Below the pieces are notes generated by a model, which saw only the letters and a program-made list of their open reading frames with translations, ran no database searches and was not told the DNA's origin. A stretch of 64,000 bases of DNA. It comes from Stropharia rugosoannulata. Taxonomy: Eukaryota > Basidiomycota > Agaricomycetes > Agaricales > Strophariaceae. Positions within the stretch are counted from its first letter, which is position 1. Each line of letters opens with the position of its first letter. Position numbers and translations under genes: made by a program. The stretch is taken from the NCBI GenBank assembly GCA_028532985.1, contig JANCIK010000003.1:2056001-2120000 (forward strand). Direction: 5' to 3'. Shown one piece after another: positions 24,001-36,002 of this stretch.

Positions 24001-24133
24001 CGCTATTGAGTTGAGTGATAAGGGCGCCCGGACCGGCATTGTCTACATGATCCAGTTAAGGAACGAGACATCGGCTGGGGGGCTTTTCGATAGCCTTTTG
24101 GCAGGTTCGGACAGAGCTGCGACGCGGGGCTAA
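21014..24133 (+). CDS. Putative RhoGEF with DH and PH domains and Pro-rich tail
   Basis: Predicted guanine nucleotide exchange factor for a Rho-type GTPase. After a Ser/Pro-rich start (MSAPLDGLPQEASSNG) a DH-like domain begins with DLVETEKVFVDQLTGIIR. It continues through IDDLKKPYETYC to a CR3-like helix SLDSLFLLPKLRLKYYLKLY, which is divergent from the usual LPVQR pattern. A PH domain follows (LHRRGHIFLLSDLFLVCERM.., ending MLMKHFKECIEF). A long Pro/Gly-rich linker (about 22930-23770) leads to a folded C-terminal domain of about 110 residues (MKCKVFLQQHHAQWKSLG..KLKLYRQ), possibly a second PH-like fold. The stop is TAA at 24131-24133. Several short introns interrupt the first 2 kb, while the last exon is long. 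A Rac gene lies at 2 kb, but a partnership is only conjecture. Confidence 0.82.
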
Positions 24134-24332
24134 TGTTTCTGCTGTTTGCGGATTTTGTTCTTTGGTGGAAATTCGACTATGGACAATTCAGCGGTTTCTA
24201 CAAGTCAATTACTTAATAATATACAGATCCACGCTCGCTTTATTTGCACACACTTGTGAACATTCTTTTTATCCACCAGCTATACACACAGTATACTCTA
24301 GCATCCCAATAATGTAGTCTTTTACAAGCCTT

Positions 24333-26048
24333 TTACAGTTTTAAAACAGCAACAAGGCATAAGTGATCACTTCCTGAAACATTCTTTTGTGGCAAGCCAG
24401 GCTCCATAGCATCAGCGGTAAGTGGCGCCAGTAATCCCGCAATCTGCATGGGTTTTTGAGGTTGTTCAAGTACGAAAATATAGTCTGTAAGGAATTGAAC
24501 GATGTCTAACAATGTCCCCAGGTAAAGCATACATACCTAATACAGCTTGCCAATAATGGGTATAACTTGTGTATTCTGGTTCGTGGACACCGTGTCGATC
24601 ATCTGAGAGAGTAACATTACCCCCGCGATAGTTTGCAACGAGTCCTCCCTCCTTTCGAATCTCCTGGAGGCCGTCAGCGTATACACTCCTAAATGCGGGC
24701 AATGCTGTGAAGCACTCCACCAATTCAGCTGTAGTTAGTAGACCATCTGAATTCACCGCCGGTCTAGCATTTGTAATAACGCGATCAGGATCAACCGCAG
24801 TGCCTTCTTCGTCTTCTTTGGCTGATTCGGAAGTGGTTGGGTTAGAGATCAGCTGTTGAAGCATTGTAGGGTCTACAGATGAATGTACAACCCGCGAGGG
24901 CAAGATCATAGCTTCCTGATACGGTAAAAGGGCCTCCCCAGTTAAAAGCGAATAACCCGGATCGCCTGGGCCAAAATTGAAGTCTAGGGAAGGACGATAC
25001 TATGTGAGTAGTTCGGCATTGTGAGTCGACTCGCGAAATGGCTAACCTCCAGCAAGAACACACGGCCATGTTTTGTTGGGCAGTGATTCTCTGAACTTTA
25101 CCAGTTCTTGCGCAAGAATAGCAGTTTGCCTGTATGACATAACACATGAGTATAAAATGCGACAACTGACGAAGAATCAATTAAATCTACCTTATCCTCT
25201 CATAAGTGTACCTGTAAAGCCACTAAGTATTATATAACAGAGTCAAGGAGAGAAATGATTACTTCGGATGCCAAAAGAGATGCGTGGTAGCGACAACGAT
25301 TCCTTCGTTTGTATTTCTCCTGCTCTGTATGGCGACCATATAGCCAATATTCTTGGTCTTGAAACTGGACCCAAGTCTGTTTTGCTCTCCTGTCGTCTCG
25401 ACTGATTGCTCGTCATAATAGATGACTTTATCGGCTAAGAAGGAATACAACTCTTTCTTGTAGCCAATGAGGCAACCGTGTTTCTTATTCCGTCCTGACG
25501 CATAATGATGTGAATAGCCAGATTTATCGAGCATTGGAGTGAGCTTTTCTAGTTGATCGACTTCCTGGTGGGCGTCAAGATATGTTCCGTGCATCGTTGA
25601 ATAAAACCAGGTACCTGAAGACAGATAATGTCAGAGTTCTGTCGCTGAAGTTCTTCTTGAATAAGTTTGTGCCGCTGTGCAGCTTTCAGGCAATCGCTTG
25701 TCGGGAACAGGGTTCGTCCTTCAGGCCTGATAAGACCATATGCAAGAGCCCTAGGGTGCGGTTTGCTCACGGACTAAACATTGGGCCAGGATCTTCGCAA
25801 AATTGTTTCAGTTTTGCCATCACTGGGAATGGGAGAGTTACACAGACATTCCATGTAAGTATCTTGACGCTTTGTGAATTCGCATTTTCTGAGCGTTCAA
25901 ATATATTTAACCATGGGCGCTCCAGGAGGGATGTCGTGGGCGTCTGGACTTTTGCTCGAAGTGCTTCTGCTTGTCTCTTTTTTTCCTGCCGCGCCTGTGT
26001 AAGCGCCAGCTGATCGGCAGTTGGCTCGTAGGGTCTGCGGATATCCAT
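24333..26048 (-). CDS. Ngl/CCR4-type RNA exonuclease (endonuclease/exonuclease/phosphatase fold)
   Basis: Mg-dependent 3'-5' exonuclease family related to yeast Ngl2, involved in rRNA or mRNA end trimming. The minus-strand exons give: a basic N-terminal helix (DQLALTQARQEKKRQAEALR), TWN-ILAQCLVRRTLFPTSDCLK, IQEELQRQNSDIICLQ with downstream EVDQLEKLTPML, YKKELYSFLADKVIYYDEQS, TTHLFWHPKYTYERIRQTAI, a PCVLAGDFNFGPGDPGYSLL block and GSDHLCLVAVLKL at the end. The NI/E/D/H pattern of the fold is therefore complete. I prefer the ATG at 26048 (MDIRRPYEPT); an in-frame ATG at 26102 would add 18 residues. The LVRR-TLFPTS junction requires an intron with donor GTGAGC near 25772. The gene is head-to-head with the M16 protease gene, 158 bp between start codons. 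Confidence 0.88.
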
Positions 26049-26206
26049 GACTTTTTGGGTGAGACGGCGGACCGTAAGTCGAAGAGGTTCATGACCAAGC
26101 ATGCGTGGGACAAATTGCGTGACAGTAAATTGACCAGCGGGATGGACTGGAGGGTGTCCCTTGCAAGTTGCACCGCATAGGACTCGGGCCAGTCGACCAT
26201 TGCCGT

Positions 26207-29200
26207 ATGAAGGGCTTTATGCAAAGCATACCTCCCTTCTTTCGACGTCTGCCTCCTGCTCTCTCCCGGAGGCCTTTCTCCCCTCATAACCTTAACTTGA
26301 CTCGGCCCGTTCTGACAAATTACCGCGATTTCCAATTTCGGGCAGCACACACAGCAGCGCAACGTTCCCTATCTCAACCCTCTGCTGCCATGGCACAACA
26401 TACCGAAACCTTTGGGAATTACGATTTGATCAAGAGAGTCAAATTGGATTTCACCGATGTTACTGTATCCAAGTGGCAGAGCCGAGTGACAGGCCTTACG
26501 GTCATACATCTCGATTACGAAGGTGCAGTGCAAGAATCGATGTTCTCAAAGATTATGTTGACGAATTTTGAACTATTCTAGCTCCTATTGTCAATGGATA
26601 CTTTGTGGTTGGGACAGAAAGTGCGCCTTATTTTTCTTTGCTTCTGGCACAGTCTTACATCATGTTTAGTTTTTAACGATTCCGGTTGTCCTCATACCTT
26701 GGAGCAGTACGCATCAATAACGCTTGCTATTCATAATATCATAACGAAGTCACAACAGTCTGGTTTTTATGGGATCCGAAAAATACCCGTATAAAGGCAT
26801 CTTGGACTTGTTCGCGAATAGAGGATTTTCAAACGGGACAAACGCATGGACGGATACCGACCACACTGCGTACACTGTATCAACTGCCGGAGAACAGGGC
26901 TTCCTCCAGCTCTTGCCAATATATGTCGATCATATTCTGTACCCTACTATTACAGATGCTGGGTACGTCACTTCTTATTTTTCCAAGTTTAGCCACTAAC
27001 GATGTTCTTTTAGCTTTATTACGGAAGTTAGTTTCCCCCATCATGTTATATAGAAATTTTCAGATTTTACCTGATTGCTTTGGTCGACAGGTACATCATA
27101 TAGATGGTAAAGGACATGACTCAGGCGTGGTCTATAGTGAAATGCAAGGTCGTGAAAACACATCAGGGGATTTAATGGCACTTCGGTCAGTCATAGACGT
27201 TATTCCAGTACTGTATGGTGCAGCTAATATCTGCATTAATAGTTTGCAGAGGTTGTTAGATCCACCTGGAAGTGGCTATCGCAGTGAAACTGGTGGATTA
27301 ATGGAGGCTCTACGCGTGTTGACTCCCCAACAAAGTGAGTGTTTCAATACGGAGAAACGACTATGTCTTCTGATATTTATCTCAGTTCGCGATTATCATG
27401 GCAAATATTACGTCCCTCAGAATCTTGCTCTCATTGTTGCTGGAAAGCTATCTAGCGGCACATTATCACTGCTTAAGGTTGTGCAAGATACCGTAGAACC
27501 CAGTCTTATTGCACATAATCAGAATCACGGAGCTCATCCGGAGGGCTGGAAACGCCCTTTCGTTGAGACTGCAAGCGCTAATAGGAAGCCGATTGCTAAG
27601 CTGATCAAGGAAGTGGTCGAGTTCCCTGAGCAAGATGAGAGTTCGTCTACAGTTTTTTTTATTGTCGTAATATTATTCAGCTCACGATTCCATTTATATT
27701 TTAGGTATGGGAGAACTAATAATAAACTTCATGGGGCCTCCGCCAAACGCCTTCCTTGAGAGAAAGGCTCTAGACATCATTGGAACATACCTTACGTCAT
27801 CAGCAGTAGCTCCTCTCAATAAAGAATTTGTTGAGATAGAGTCTCCTCTTTGGTGAGAAGCCAATAATTGCAGTGCTCTATAGTGTGCTTATTCTCCCAA
27901 CTCGATTCAGCTCTTATATCTACTTCAGCGAAGACACTCGTGCCACTGCATTGAATCTCCCTATCTACGTTGGCTCAGTTCCAACTGAATTTCTAGATAC
28001 GTTCAACGACAGACTTCGATCAAGTTTAGAAAAGATAGTTACCTCTGGTATTGACATGAAACGCATGGAAATGGTCATTAATAGAGACGAGCGCCAGGTA
28101 TAGATTTTTCTGATTAAACATTTCATCTCACCAAATACGTCCTTCAGTTACGGAGCAAATTAGAATCAGCCAAAGGGGATACATTCTCTGGCACTCTCAT
28201 CACCGATTTCCTGTATGGCGCTCAAGATGGGTCCGAAATCTTGGCCTCCATGGACGAGATCAATTACTACAATACACTTCGAGAATGGGCCTCTGATCAG
28301 TGGACAAGTTTGCTATCCAAGTAGGTCCGTTAATCTGGAAAGAGCGTCTATTGACTATCATATATAGGTACTATATAGAACCAGCTTCTGTTGTAATCAT
28401 TGGCAAGCCTTCTTCTAGCCTTGCCGGGAGGCTGGAGAAAGATGAAAAAGCCAGGATCAAGGCACAAGTAACTAGACTTGGACCGGAGGGACTCGCAAAG
28501 GCAGCTGAAGCTTTAAAGGAAGCTATGAAAGAGCACGACAGACCTATTCCGCCCGAAATTTTAAAATCGTTCCATGTCCCCAGCGTTAAAACGATCTCTT
28601 GGATCCCAGTTCAAAGTGTACAAGAGCCAGGAAGCGGTCGTGAAGTCGTTTACCCGCCATCATCTGAAGAGCCTTTGTACAAGGCCATTCAATCTGACGG
28701 CTGCCCACTCCCTTTCTTTGTCCAGTATGACCATGTTGAGGTCCGTGAGGTATCTTCACATTCTAACGCAAACTAACCTGTCTCCATTTTTAAAAGTCTG
28801 ACTTTGTTTCTATCCATGGTATATTCTCCCTAGCTAATCTGCCTGACCGACTGCGCCCGTCAGTGTTTTTTCGTTTTGTTTGTGCACAACCGTAATTCCC
28901 ATTTAATTGTTCTTTAGGTACATGTCTGCGTACATTTCTGCATTTTTCTCATTACCAGTACACCGAGAGTCGGGGGAGAAGCTGGATCATGAACAGGTGG
29001 TCAACCAATTAGACAACGAAACTGTGTCTTACGAGGTTGGGCTTGGCGTATCTAACTCATTTTTGGATACATTCCGTGTTAGTATCAAGGTCGAGACTGC
29101 ATTATACGAAAAAGCGGTAGCCTGGTTAAAGGACCTACTGTACGGAGCGCAATTTGACAAAGAACGGCAAGTTGGGCTCTATCAAAATCTGCATGTTTTT

Positions 29201-30687
29201 ATTGATGCGCCCATAGCCTTCACGTCACCTTGGCCAAGATCCAGCAAACCATTCCTGAAATGAAGAGAGATGGCAGCAACGTCTTGTCATCACTGTGCGC
29301 CACACTCCTTTACGCCGAAAATTCAACATCCCGTGCTGCAGGCGTGCTCCCACAGGCAGACTTCATCCCTATGCTAATAGCCCGGCTACAAGAGTCTCCG
29401 GAAGAGGTTATTCGGGATTTCAAAGAGATTAGGGAACATCGTACGCATGGTTCTTTATTGACTCATCCCTGACTCTGAAATGGTGCATATTATTTAGTCG
29501 TTAACCCCTCAGGTGTCAGATTTTCTGTTACAGGGAACGTTTTAAGTGTGACCAACCCAAAAAGTACATGGGCAAAATACTTCGAAATGCAGGTCGGTAA
29601 TGTTGTGCTTCATCCCCTAGAATAAATTATCAATGTTTTCTAGGCTGTACCTTTGTCACCAGTGCCGTTAGCCTCGCAGACATTAAGTGAGATCGGCAAG
29701 AACACGAGTCACCAGGTAAGATACATAATACTGTTTCATCGCCTATCATTCAAACACTGTTATAGGCTATTGTCATGAGTCTGCCGACAATTGAAAGTTC
29801 ATATGCCGCTCACACAACAAGGGCCATAACAGGATTTGACAATCCAGAGTATCCTGCTATTCGCGTAGCCCTCGAAGTGCTAAATGCAACAGAAAGCTAT
29901 CTCTGGGTATGTATTGCCGCATTGATGTAAATCTTACTATCTAATACTCCACAAGCGTTATATCCGAGGATCAGGATTGGCATACGGAGCGTACACATCT
30001 CTCGACGTAGAAGCCGGCCTCCTCAACTTCTCTCTGTACAGGGTATGAAGTCGCTTTGTATTTTTTAAATTGTCTTCTAAGTGCTCTTCATCTCAAGAGT
30101 TCGAATAGTATGAAGGCATATGAGGAAGCCTCTAAAGTAATTAGAGGTCTCGTCGATGGTTCTGTACGTCAAAATCTCTCTTCCAGATTGTCCAGGATTA
30201 TATTAATAACGGACATACAATTAATGTATAGATTGAGTTTGACCAGACCATTTTGGACGCGGCAAAGAGCACTATTGTCTACGGTGTTGCCAAGAATGTG
30301 TCCACTGCAGGCAGAGCAGTAAGAATTTTGCAACTCCATATATAAACCCTCGTTAAAGCTCGGATTTCTCAGGCTATCGTGTCATTCACTAACCAGGCCA
30401 TGAAAGGAGTCTCGAAAACACATCAATTCAATCTTTTGGAGAAATACCAAGCCATCACTAAAGAAGATGTTCTTTCTGCACTCGAGAAGCATTTCCTGCC
30501 ACTGTTTAACCCTGCCTCCTCGGTGGCTGTTGTTGTCACTGCTCCAGCAAACTCTGAAGATATCGGCAAATGGCTCCAAAAGGAGGGTTTCATAGTAACC
30601 CGGAAAGTTCTCGACGTCGAGGCGAGCGATGAAATGGATGAAGATGACCACAGCTCGGACAGCGACTCGAGCGAAGCCACTAGATAA
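26207..30687 (+). CDS. M16 family zinc metalloprotease (YOL098C/Sdd3-like)
   Basis: Large pitrilysin-type metallopeptidase of the uncharacterised fungal branch related to yeast YOL098C. The inverted zinc motif HTLEH is visible; its last His codon is split by an intron (26707 to about 26757, CA/T). It is followed by MGSEKYPYKGILDLFANR and AWTDTDHTAYTV, and further on by GVVYSEMQGREN, whose Glu is the distal zinc ligand. Later modules include AVPLSPVPLASQTLSEIGK and FTNQAMKGVSKTHQFNLLEKYQAI. The protein exceeds 1000 residues and ends in an acidic, Ser-rich tail (EMDEDDHSSDSDSSEATR), stop at 30685-30687. The first ATG (26207) gives a basic, Arg-rich leader (FFRRLPPALSRRPF) like a mitochondrial presequence. 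A second in-frame ATG at 26390 (MAQHTETFGNYDL) would give a cytosolic form. Confidence 0.92.
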
Positions 30688-30730
30688 TAGAATAACATTT
30701 ACTTATTAGCAATATCCCAGATCCTATTTA

Positions 30731-32009
30731 TCATTGTTCGCTGGACTTTCGTTCGTCTGCTTGTACTACTTCTATCTTGTTCCTTTCCGCTGCCTGGCCA
30801 GGTTTTAATTCTACATCACGGAGGAAATCGTTGTCTACTAAGAACCGGATGGCCTGTGAGAGATTTGAGACTGTGACCCGTATTTCAGGCAAAAGCAGCT
30901 ACAGGTAATAATATTGTAGTAAGAAGGATGTAATTCCAATATTTGAAAAATCTCACGAACACTCCGCAAAAGTTTCGGACGCGCAGCAAATGGGTTAGAA
31001 GCAGGCATTTTGGGCTGCAAAGGCAATGAGTTTCTCTGGTTTCCGCTTTTCTTTTCTTTTTCTTTTGCGATCATCGGACTTGCTTCATTGAACGAGGATG
31101 GTTGAGGAGGAGGAGACGTTCGAGATGCCAATTTCGAAGAAACTACTTCGGGTGCTTCATCGTCGTCATCATCACCATTGGAGTCTACCGCTGTTGGAGA
31201 AGGGCGAACGGGCTGAGACGGGAGTTTCATTTGGGACTTAGCGCCCCATCCACTGTCTTGAGTCCTGTTATGAAAGGGCTTCGAACCTCCTTCCACAGCT
31301 TGGTTTCGCCTATTTGACTGGTCCGGTCTCGCGTCTTCTGTGGTCTTGCGGCGTTTGTTTTCCCGACCTCTTGTATCGCGCAGGTCCAGCTGTCCTCGAG
31401 CAATGGCTTCGTCCATCTTCCGCTTTTTATCTTCGACGCGCGCTGACGTAGGAAATCTTTTTTTTCGCTCGGCTATCCATGCTTCTAGGACTTCGGGAGA
31501 GTCCAGCACAACATTTGTCCCCTGGATAGGTATCGGTTTGCTTTATCAACGAATCAGTTGATTTTACGACAAGAGGGTTATGTTAACTGAGCATACCCCT
31601 TCAAACTTGGATCTGCGTCCCAGTCAGACACCTTCTTGCGTTTGTCCCAGCCGGGTGGGTATATCAGATGTCGGTCCATCATATGTATCTCCACACTTTT
31701 TGCAGAGCCAGTAAACGAACATCCGCCATAAGTACACCGATGGTTACCGGGATTATACCAACTATGTGAAGCGACGGCATGGTTCGACCTTTGGCTTTGG
31801 GAAGGGTATGTGTTTGCTGGTGATACACTGGCATGAGCATGATTATTTGAAGAATAAGATGTTTGTGGTTGAGATTGGGCATAAGCTTGCAGATAGTGCG
31901 AATTATAATAGGTCGAAGACTGTGCTTGAAGATACTGTGGGATCGAATTATATGCAGATTCCATAGATGAGCCGGCAGAGGAAAAAGAAGGATTAGGGCG
32001 TGGCTGCAT
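30731..32009 (-). CDS. NUFIP1/Rsa1-like box C/D snoRNP assembly factor
   Basis: Nuclear factor acting in box C/D snoRNP assembly. The minus-strand start MQPRPNPSFSSAGSS (ATG at 32009) opens a Gln/Ser/Tyr-rich N-terminus. A single zinc finger follows, HRCTYGGCSFTGSAKSVEIH with MMDRH. Then comes the conserved NUFIP1 peptide: IPIQGTNVVLDSPEVLEAWI and AERKKRFPTSARVEDKKRKM. This segment contacts Snu13/15.5K in homologues. The middle is low complexity with an acidic run (NGDDDDDEAPEV). After an intron the tail LLLPEIRVTVSNLSQAIRFL plus VDNDFLRDVELKPGQ ends at a TGA (30731-30733). The C-terminal block resembles a short conserved helix seen in fungal Rsa1-like proteins. The orthology call rests on the finger plus the GTNVVLDSPE..WIAERKKRFPT motif. 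Confidence 0.88.
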
Positions 32010-32683
32010 AACCTTTGGTAAAACTGAGAAGTATGTAATGAGTTCTATTTCAGGAAACAGAATCACCGATCGAACTTCGGCAGGCCGAAGACGGCATGCA
32101 TAATGCCATCACATGATCTCTGATGCAAACGCGGGCACCAAAAAACGCGCGACGCGGGTCGTTCATTTTATTGTCCATCCTCCGGGCTCCCTACAACATA
32201 CCCACCGAGGGCTCGAATTGATTGTAACGCGAACTGTGATATTTTATAAAAAAGCTGTAACTTGGACTCAATCATCTGGTATTCTTATGGCTGATATACA
32301 GTACTCGATAAGTCTACAACAAAAGCAGGTGCACCATAAATCGACCATGAGTACGCGCTACGGATTCGTAAGAAAGCAATGGGTGAGCGTCAGCGGCAAG
32401 GTAATGCGAAAAGAGGACATGTATTGTTCGGAGTTTTGGCGTAGGGGAATTTTGATTTCAAGATGACAAGGCATACGGAAAGAGGAATGCTTCGGAGTGA
32501 GAGAGAGACACGAAAATGAGCGGGCGAAAGGGGAAAACGGATTTGAGGTCCCCGAACTCGAAACGGGAACGGTTAACGCCAGAATTATGGACTCTACCTG
32601 ACCCAACATCCATCTGTCATCGCGCTGTCTGGCAAAAAGGCGACTGCTTGGACATTGACGGCCCGGCTCATCAGATTGGCAAA
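32010..32683. other. Intergenic, no supported gene
   Basis: About 0.67 kb upstream of the NUFIP1-like gene and downstream of the KH-protein gene. A plus-strand open frame at 32113-32466 (117 codons) shows no conserved motif and is probably chance. Confidence 0.4.
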
Positions 32684-33783
32684 TTAGTCCTGCCCATCTG
32701 CCATCTGCTGGGCTTCCCTTCCTACCCTCCTCTCCTTCTCGCTCTCCAGCTGGTTGTATAATAAGAACAGTGCCTTTTCATTCGCCTCAGGGGTGCCTAC
32801 AATGGTGAACATCCTCTCACCAGTCTCATCATGAGGAGCCTTGGCAATGGAGATCTTGGAACCAGACAGGCGGCGGATTTCAGTTATTTTGGTGCCACTT
32901 CGTCCAATTATGCAGCCAACCATGTCAGAGGGAATGGAGATGTTTTGAGTACGGAGATTAGCAGCCGGAGGACTTGAAATGGGAGAATGAGCGGCAGTAG
33001 GAGAGCCAGGAGGGGAAGTTCGGCCTCGGCCACTGGCGTCACCATTGCTGCGACGGGAACCAGTATACGAGGATGAATAAGTATGACCACGACGCCCGCC
33101 CGCGCGGTCATCAGCGGGGCCTGGGTGGAACAGCACGGTGCCCAGTCCACGTTCCCAGTCTTCCAACAGGCACTTCCCAATTTCCTCTACTGCGCGGCCG
33201 ATGGCCTCGGGAGAGCCTTGAACCTCGACAATACGCTCAGTCGATTGGGGCAGCATCTCTTTGGATGCAACCATACGCGCACCAGATCCGTCCTGGATGG
33301 CTTTTATTTTGAGTCCACTGCGACCGATGATGGTGCCCATTAAGTTGTGGGAGATCAACAGACGGATGGAAGTATGGAGGGTGGAGGGAGACGAGGTGAC
33401 GGGTGACGAGGGTGTTGACGCAACAAGCTGGGAAATGATGAGGTTGTATGCCTGGGGAACGATGAGTGATAAGGGTTCGTGAAAAAAGAGCAGCATATAG
33501 AGCGCACCTTGGAGACAGCCTCGACTGAGCCCGTCACTGTGAGAACACGTTCATGGACCCCAGGGATGACCTTGCTGACGCCAGCCTTGACGCCGGTCTG
33601 CTCCCTGAGATCAGCTACGTTTTTGCCCGCCTTTCCGATGATGACGCCGGCGTCCTTGGTGCTGACGAGTGCGCGGAGAGTGAGAGTGTCCTGGGGCGAG
33701 GGCGAGGGAGAGCGGGAGTGGGGTGGGGAGGCTAGAAACGGACGATGAGCAACAGCGGAGCTGGGCGAGTGTGCACGGACCAT
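32684..33783 (-). CDS. Triple KH-domain RNA-binding protein (PCBP/Rnc1/Pbp2 type)
   Basis: Poly(C)-binding type post-transcriptional regulator. Three KH domains are visible in order, each with its GxxG loop: KDAGVIIGKAGKNVADLREQ, HNLMGTIIGRSGLKIKAIQD and SDMVGCIIGRSGTKITEIRR. The variable loops differ. A Gly/Ser/Arg-rich linker (GRRGHTYSSSYTGSRRSNGD) lies between KH2 and KH3. A single intron near 33430-33520 separates KH1 from KH2. The start is MVRAHSPSSAVAHRP at 33783 and the protein ends REAQQMADGQD at 32684. Family members of this size (about 350 residues) act in mRNA stability. The coding strand is GC-rich and several long antisense frames across it are artefacts. Confidence 0.92.
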
Positions 33784-34079
33784 TTTCGTGTCTGGGGGAG
33801 TCGGAGGGCATGGTGGAGGAGGGGAGGGGAGAAAAGAATGGCAGGGCAGAGACAGGAAATAAAATCCGTGCCGTCTTTGTAAAAACTCTTTTCTGCTCGG
33901 CTACGGCCGAAGATGGTGATGGCGAGCGCCCATTGACTCATTTCACGCAGGCTCAGTTTACAGTGGTAATGGTTATGCATGTCATATCATCAAAGCGCAC
34001 GGGGGCACATCTCGGAGCGCCTACGTAGTACATAGTGTGCATAATGCGATAAAACTCTCGGATTAGCAGGTCGACTACT

Positions 34080-34860
34080 CTAGTATCCCAGCTGGGTGAG
34101 CTGCTCGAACGACGATGCGCTGTCAGCAACAGCCTTTTGGCGCAACTTGAGGGCAGCAAGCTGATATAATATTTCCGGTAAGCCGCCAGCCTCTTACCCT
34201 GCAACGGACTGCATGTGTTACACACCTTGCGCTCGTGGAAGGCCTGGGCCTTGATCTTCCTCTTCTCCTCAAGACGGTCAACAACATCCTTGTATCCCCA
34301 TCCAACCTCGTGTGAGAGGCGCTATACCCGTATCAATGCATTGATCTTTATTGAGGATACCAGTATTCAGGGGACATACCTTCACCGTGCAGTACTTGCG
34401 ACCAGGCTTCAGCCTCAACACCCTCAACGCCTCGGGGACCACCATCCTCTTCTTCTTGTCGTAGGGAGGGGGAACACCCTCGAACAGCTTGAGTCTCTCG
34501 AGAGCCGCCGCGCCACGGGCGCTTTTATGCGGGGTCATACCCCGGATTGCGCGGTACAGAATCTTGGAGGGGGCACGGTGATGGAAAGGACCCGACTTTT
34601 TGGGGTTGACAATGTGGCGCTTGTGGAGGAAATTGTGGTAACGGAGCTATCGCCATGTTATTAGACTACAAACAGGTTTACAGTCCTTTAATCGAGCGTA
34701 CTTTGTTCCTGAAAAAGCTCCCGGAAATGTTGATTTCCTCACACCTTACAACCACAATTTTCTGGCCAGAGAGAATCTGCTTCGAGATGATCGAAGCCAA
34801 TCGACCAAGGAGGTGACCCTTGCCATCAATAACGATGGGCGTCGAAGAGAAAGTGGCCAT
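34080..34860 (-). CDS. rpl16: 60S ribosomal protein L16 (uL13, L13a)
   Basis: Cytosolic large-subunit ribosomal protein. The minus-strand start [20 protein letters not shown] is at 34860. It continues [127 protein letters not shown] and [16 protein letters not shown]. The stop is at 34080-34082. Introns follow FRNK, YCTVK and FHERK. The last intron (about 70 nt) contains a tempting internal acceptor followed by a readable stretch (KRLAAYRKY), but using it gives no usable downstream donor. Length about 200 residues, as expected. Head-to-head with the acyl carrier protein gene. Confidence 0.96.
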
Positions 34861-35420
34861 TTTCGAGTCTATGCGCCAAATAATCAGTTCTTTTCAAAAT
34901 GCGAAGGCGGATTTCATTTAAACGGACCTAGACAAAGTTAAAGGATTATAATTTAGCAATCGTTCAACAGGACGTCCGGGCAGCTCTCACCTTGAGGAGT
35001 TGACGTTTACGCCGACTAGGAACAGCCAATGTGGCTTACCGGACGCCAAAACCTTATCCGGAGACTGCACAGTTCATCTCGGCAAAACCCGGATAAGCAC
35101 TTATGCACTCAACCCACTCTTTTCAACGCTTTCTCAACCTCATTTTTGACGACCATCATATTTGCGCATTCTGAAATTGGTATTTTCTACAGTGAGATTT
35201 GCTTTAAATGCTTTGGGGAACGCATTGGCGTCTTGCCAATGCTGAAGGCAATTTAGACTCAGCCATCATTCCGCGGGTGCTAATCTATAATTGAGAATTG
35301 AATAATTATTTATAATGTTCCACCTCCTTATTATCTAATGCATCGGAGAGTGCCGGGAATGGATGCTGCGTCACAGTTGCCATTTTCCCTTCGCGTCGCA
35401 TTTCGTATTTGTCCAACACA
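34861..35420. promoter_or_regulatory. Shared divergent promoter region of rpl16 and acyl carrier protein
   Basis: About 560 bp between two start codons pointing apart. A CCAAT sequence is visible near 35027 (AGCCAATGTGG). No conserved open frame. The promoter role is inferred from gene orientation. Confidence 0.5.
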
Positions 35421-36002
35421 ATGTCTTTCTCTCGTCTTCTTCCCAAAATTGCCACCTTCGCCCGTGTTGCCCGTCCAGCACAAACTCTGCAAACAAGATG
35501 GGTCCCTAGGGCCATGTACTCTGCAGGAGGCGCGTTGTCTCGTGAGGCTATCACGTCGCGTATCCTTGAAACCTTGAAAGGTTATGAGAAGATTGACCCA
35601 GCCAAAGTATGTTCTTGCACCAGACTATCAACCAACGCAATGCTAACATATACTTATAGCTGACTGTCCAAGCGTCTTTTGAGAAAGACCTCGGTTTGGA
35701 CAGCTTAGATACGGTTGAGGTTGTGATGGCTGTGGAAGAAGTGAGTTGTTTCCACCTCACACAAGGCGTATAGGTCATTTACACTCGTTCACAGGAATTC
35801 TCTATTGAAATTCCCGACGCTGAAGCGGACGAGATACGCACAGTTGGACAAGGTATGAGACATTCATTATCTCGTTGGACTTGTCACTGACCGTGCTCTT
35901 CTGTCAGCAATTGACTATATCGCCAAAACACCCGAAGGTCTGGTCTTAACTACTTCGCTTGTTACTTTTTGACTGACTGGCATTCATTTTATAGCCCACT
36001 AA
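35421..36002 (+). CDS. Mitochondrial acyl carrier protein (complex I subunit, NDUFAB1 type)
   Basis: Carries acyl chains on a 4'-phosphopantetheine arm for mitochondrial fatty acid and lipoate synthesis, Fe-S assembly and complex I. Exons: 35421-35606, 35660-35740, 35795-35852, 35908-35937 and 35995-36002. The last exon is only 8 nt and supplies two nucleotides of Ala, then His and the stop (G/CC CAC TAA). The N-terminal about 45 residues (MSFSRLLPKIATFARVARP..) are basic and Ser/Arg-rich, as in a mitochondrial presequence. The acyl carrier core includes KDLGLDSLDTVEVVMAVEEE with the prosthetic-group Ser in DSL, then FSIEIPDAEADEIRTVGQ and AIDYIAKTPEAH. Length about 120 residues, typical. Confidence 0.95.

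Noticed and set aside
32113..32466. Plus-strand frame of 117 codons between NUFIP1-like and KH genes
   Set aside because: No conserved motif, and it lies in the promoter of the NUFIP1-like gene.
34140..34215. Extra exon KRLAAYRKY in rpl16
   Set aside because: It would need a donor that is absent; skipping it gives the normal L16 end [11 protein letters not shown].
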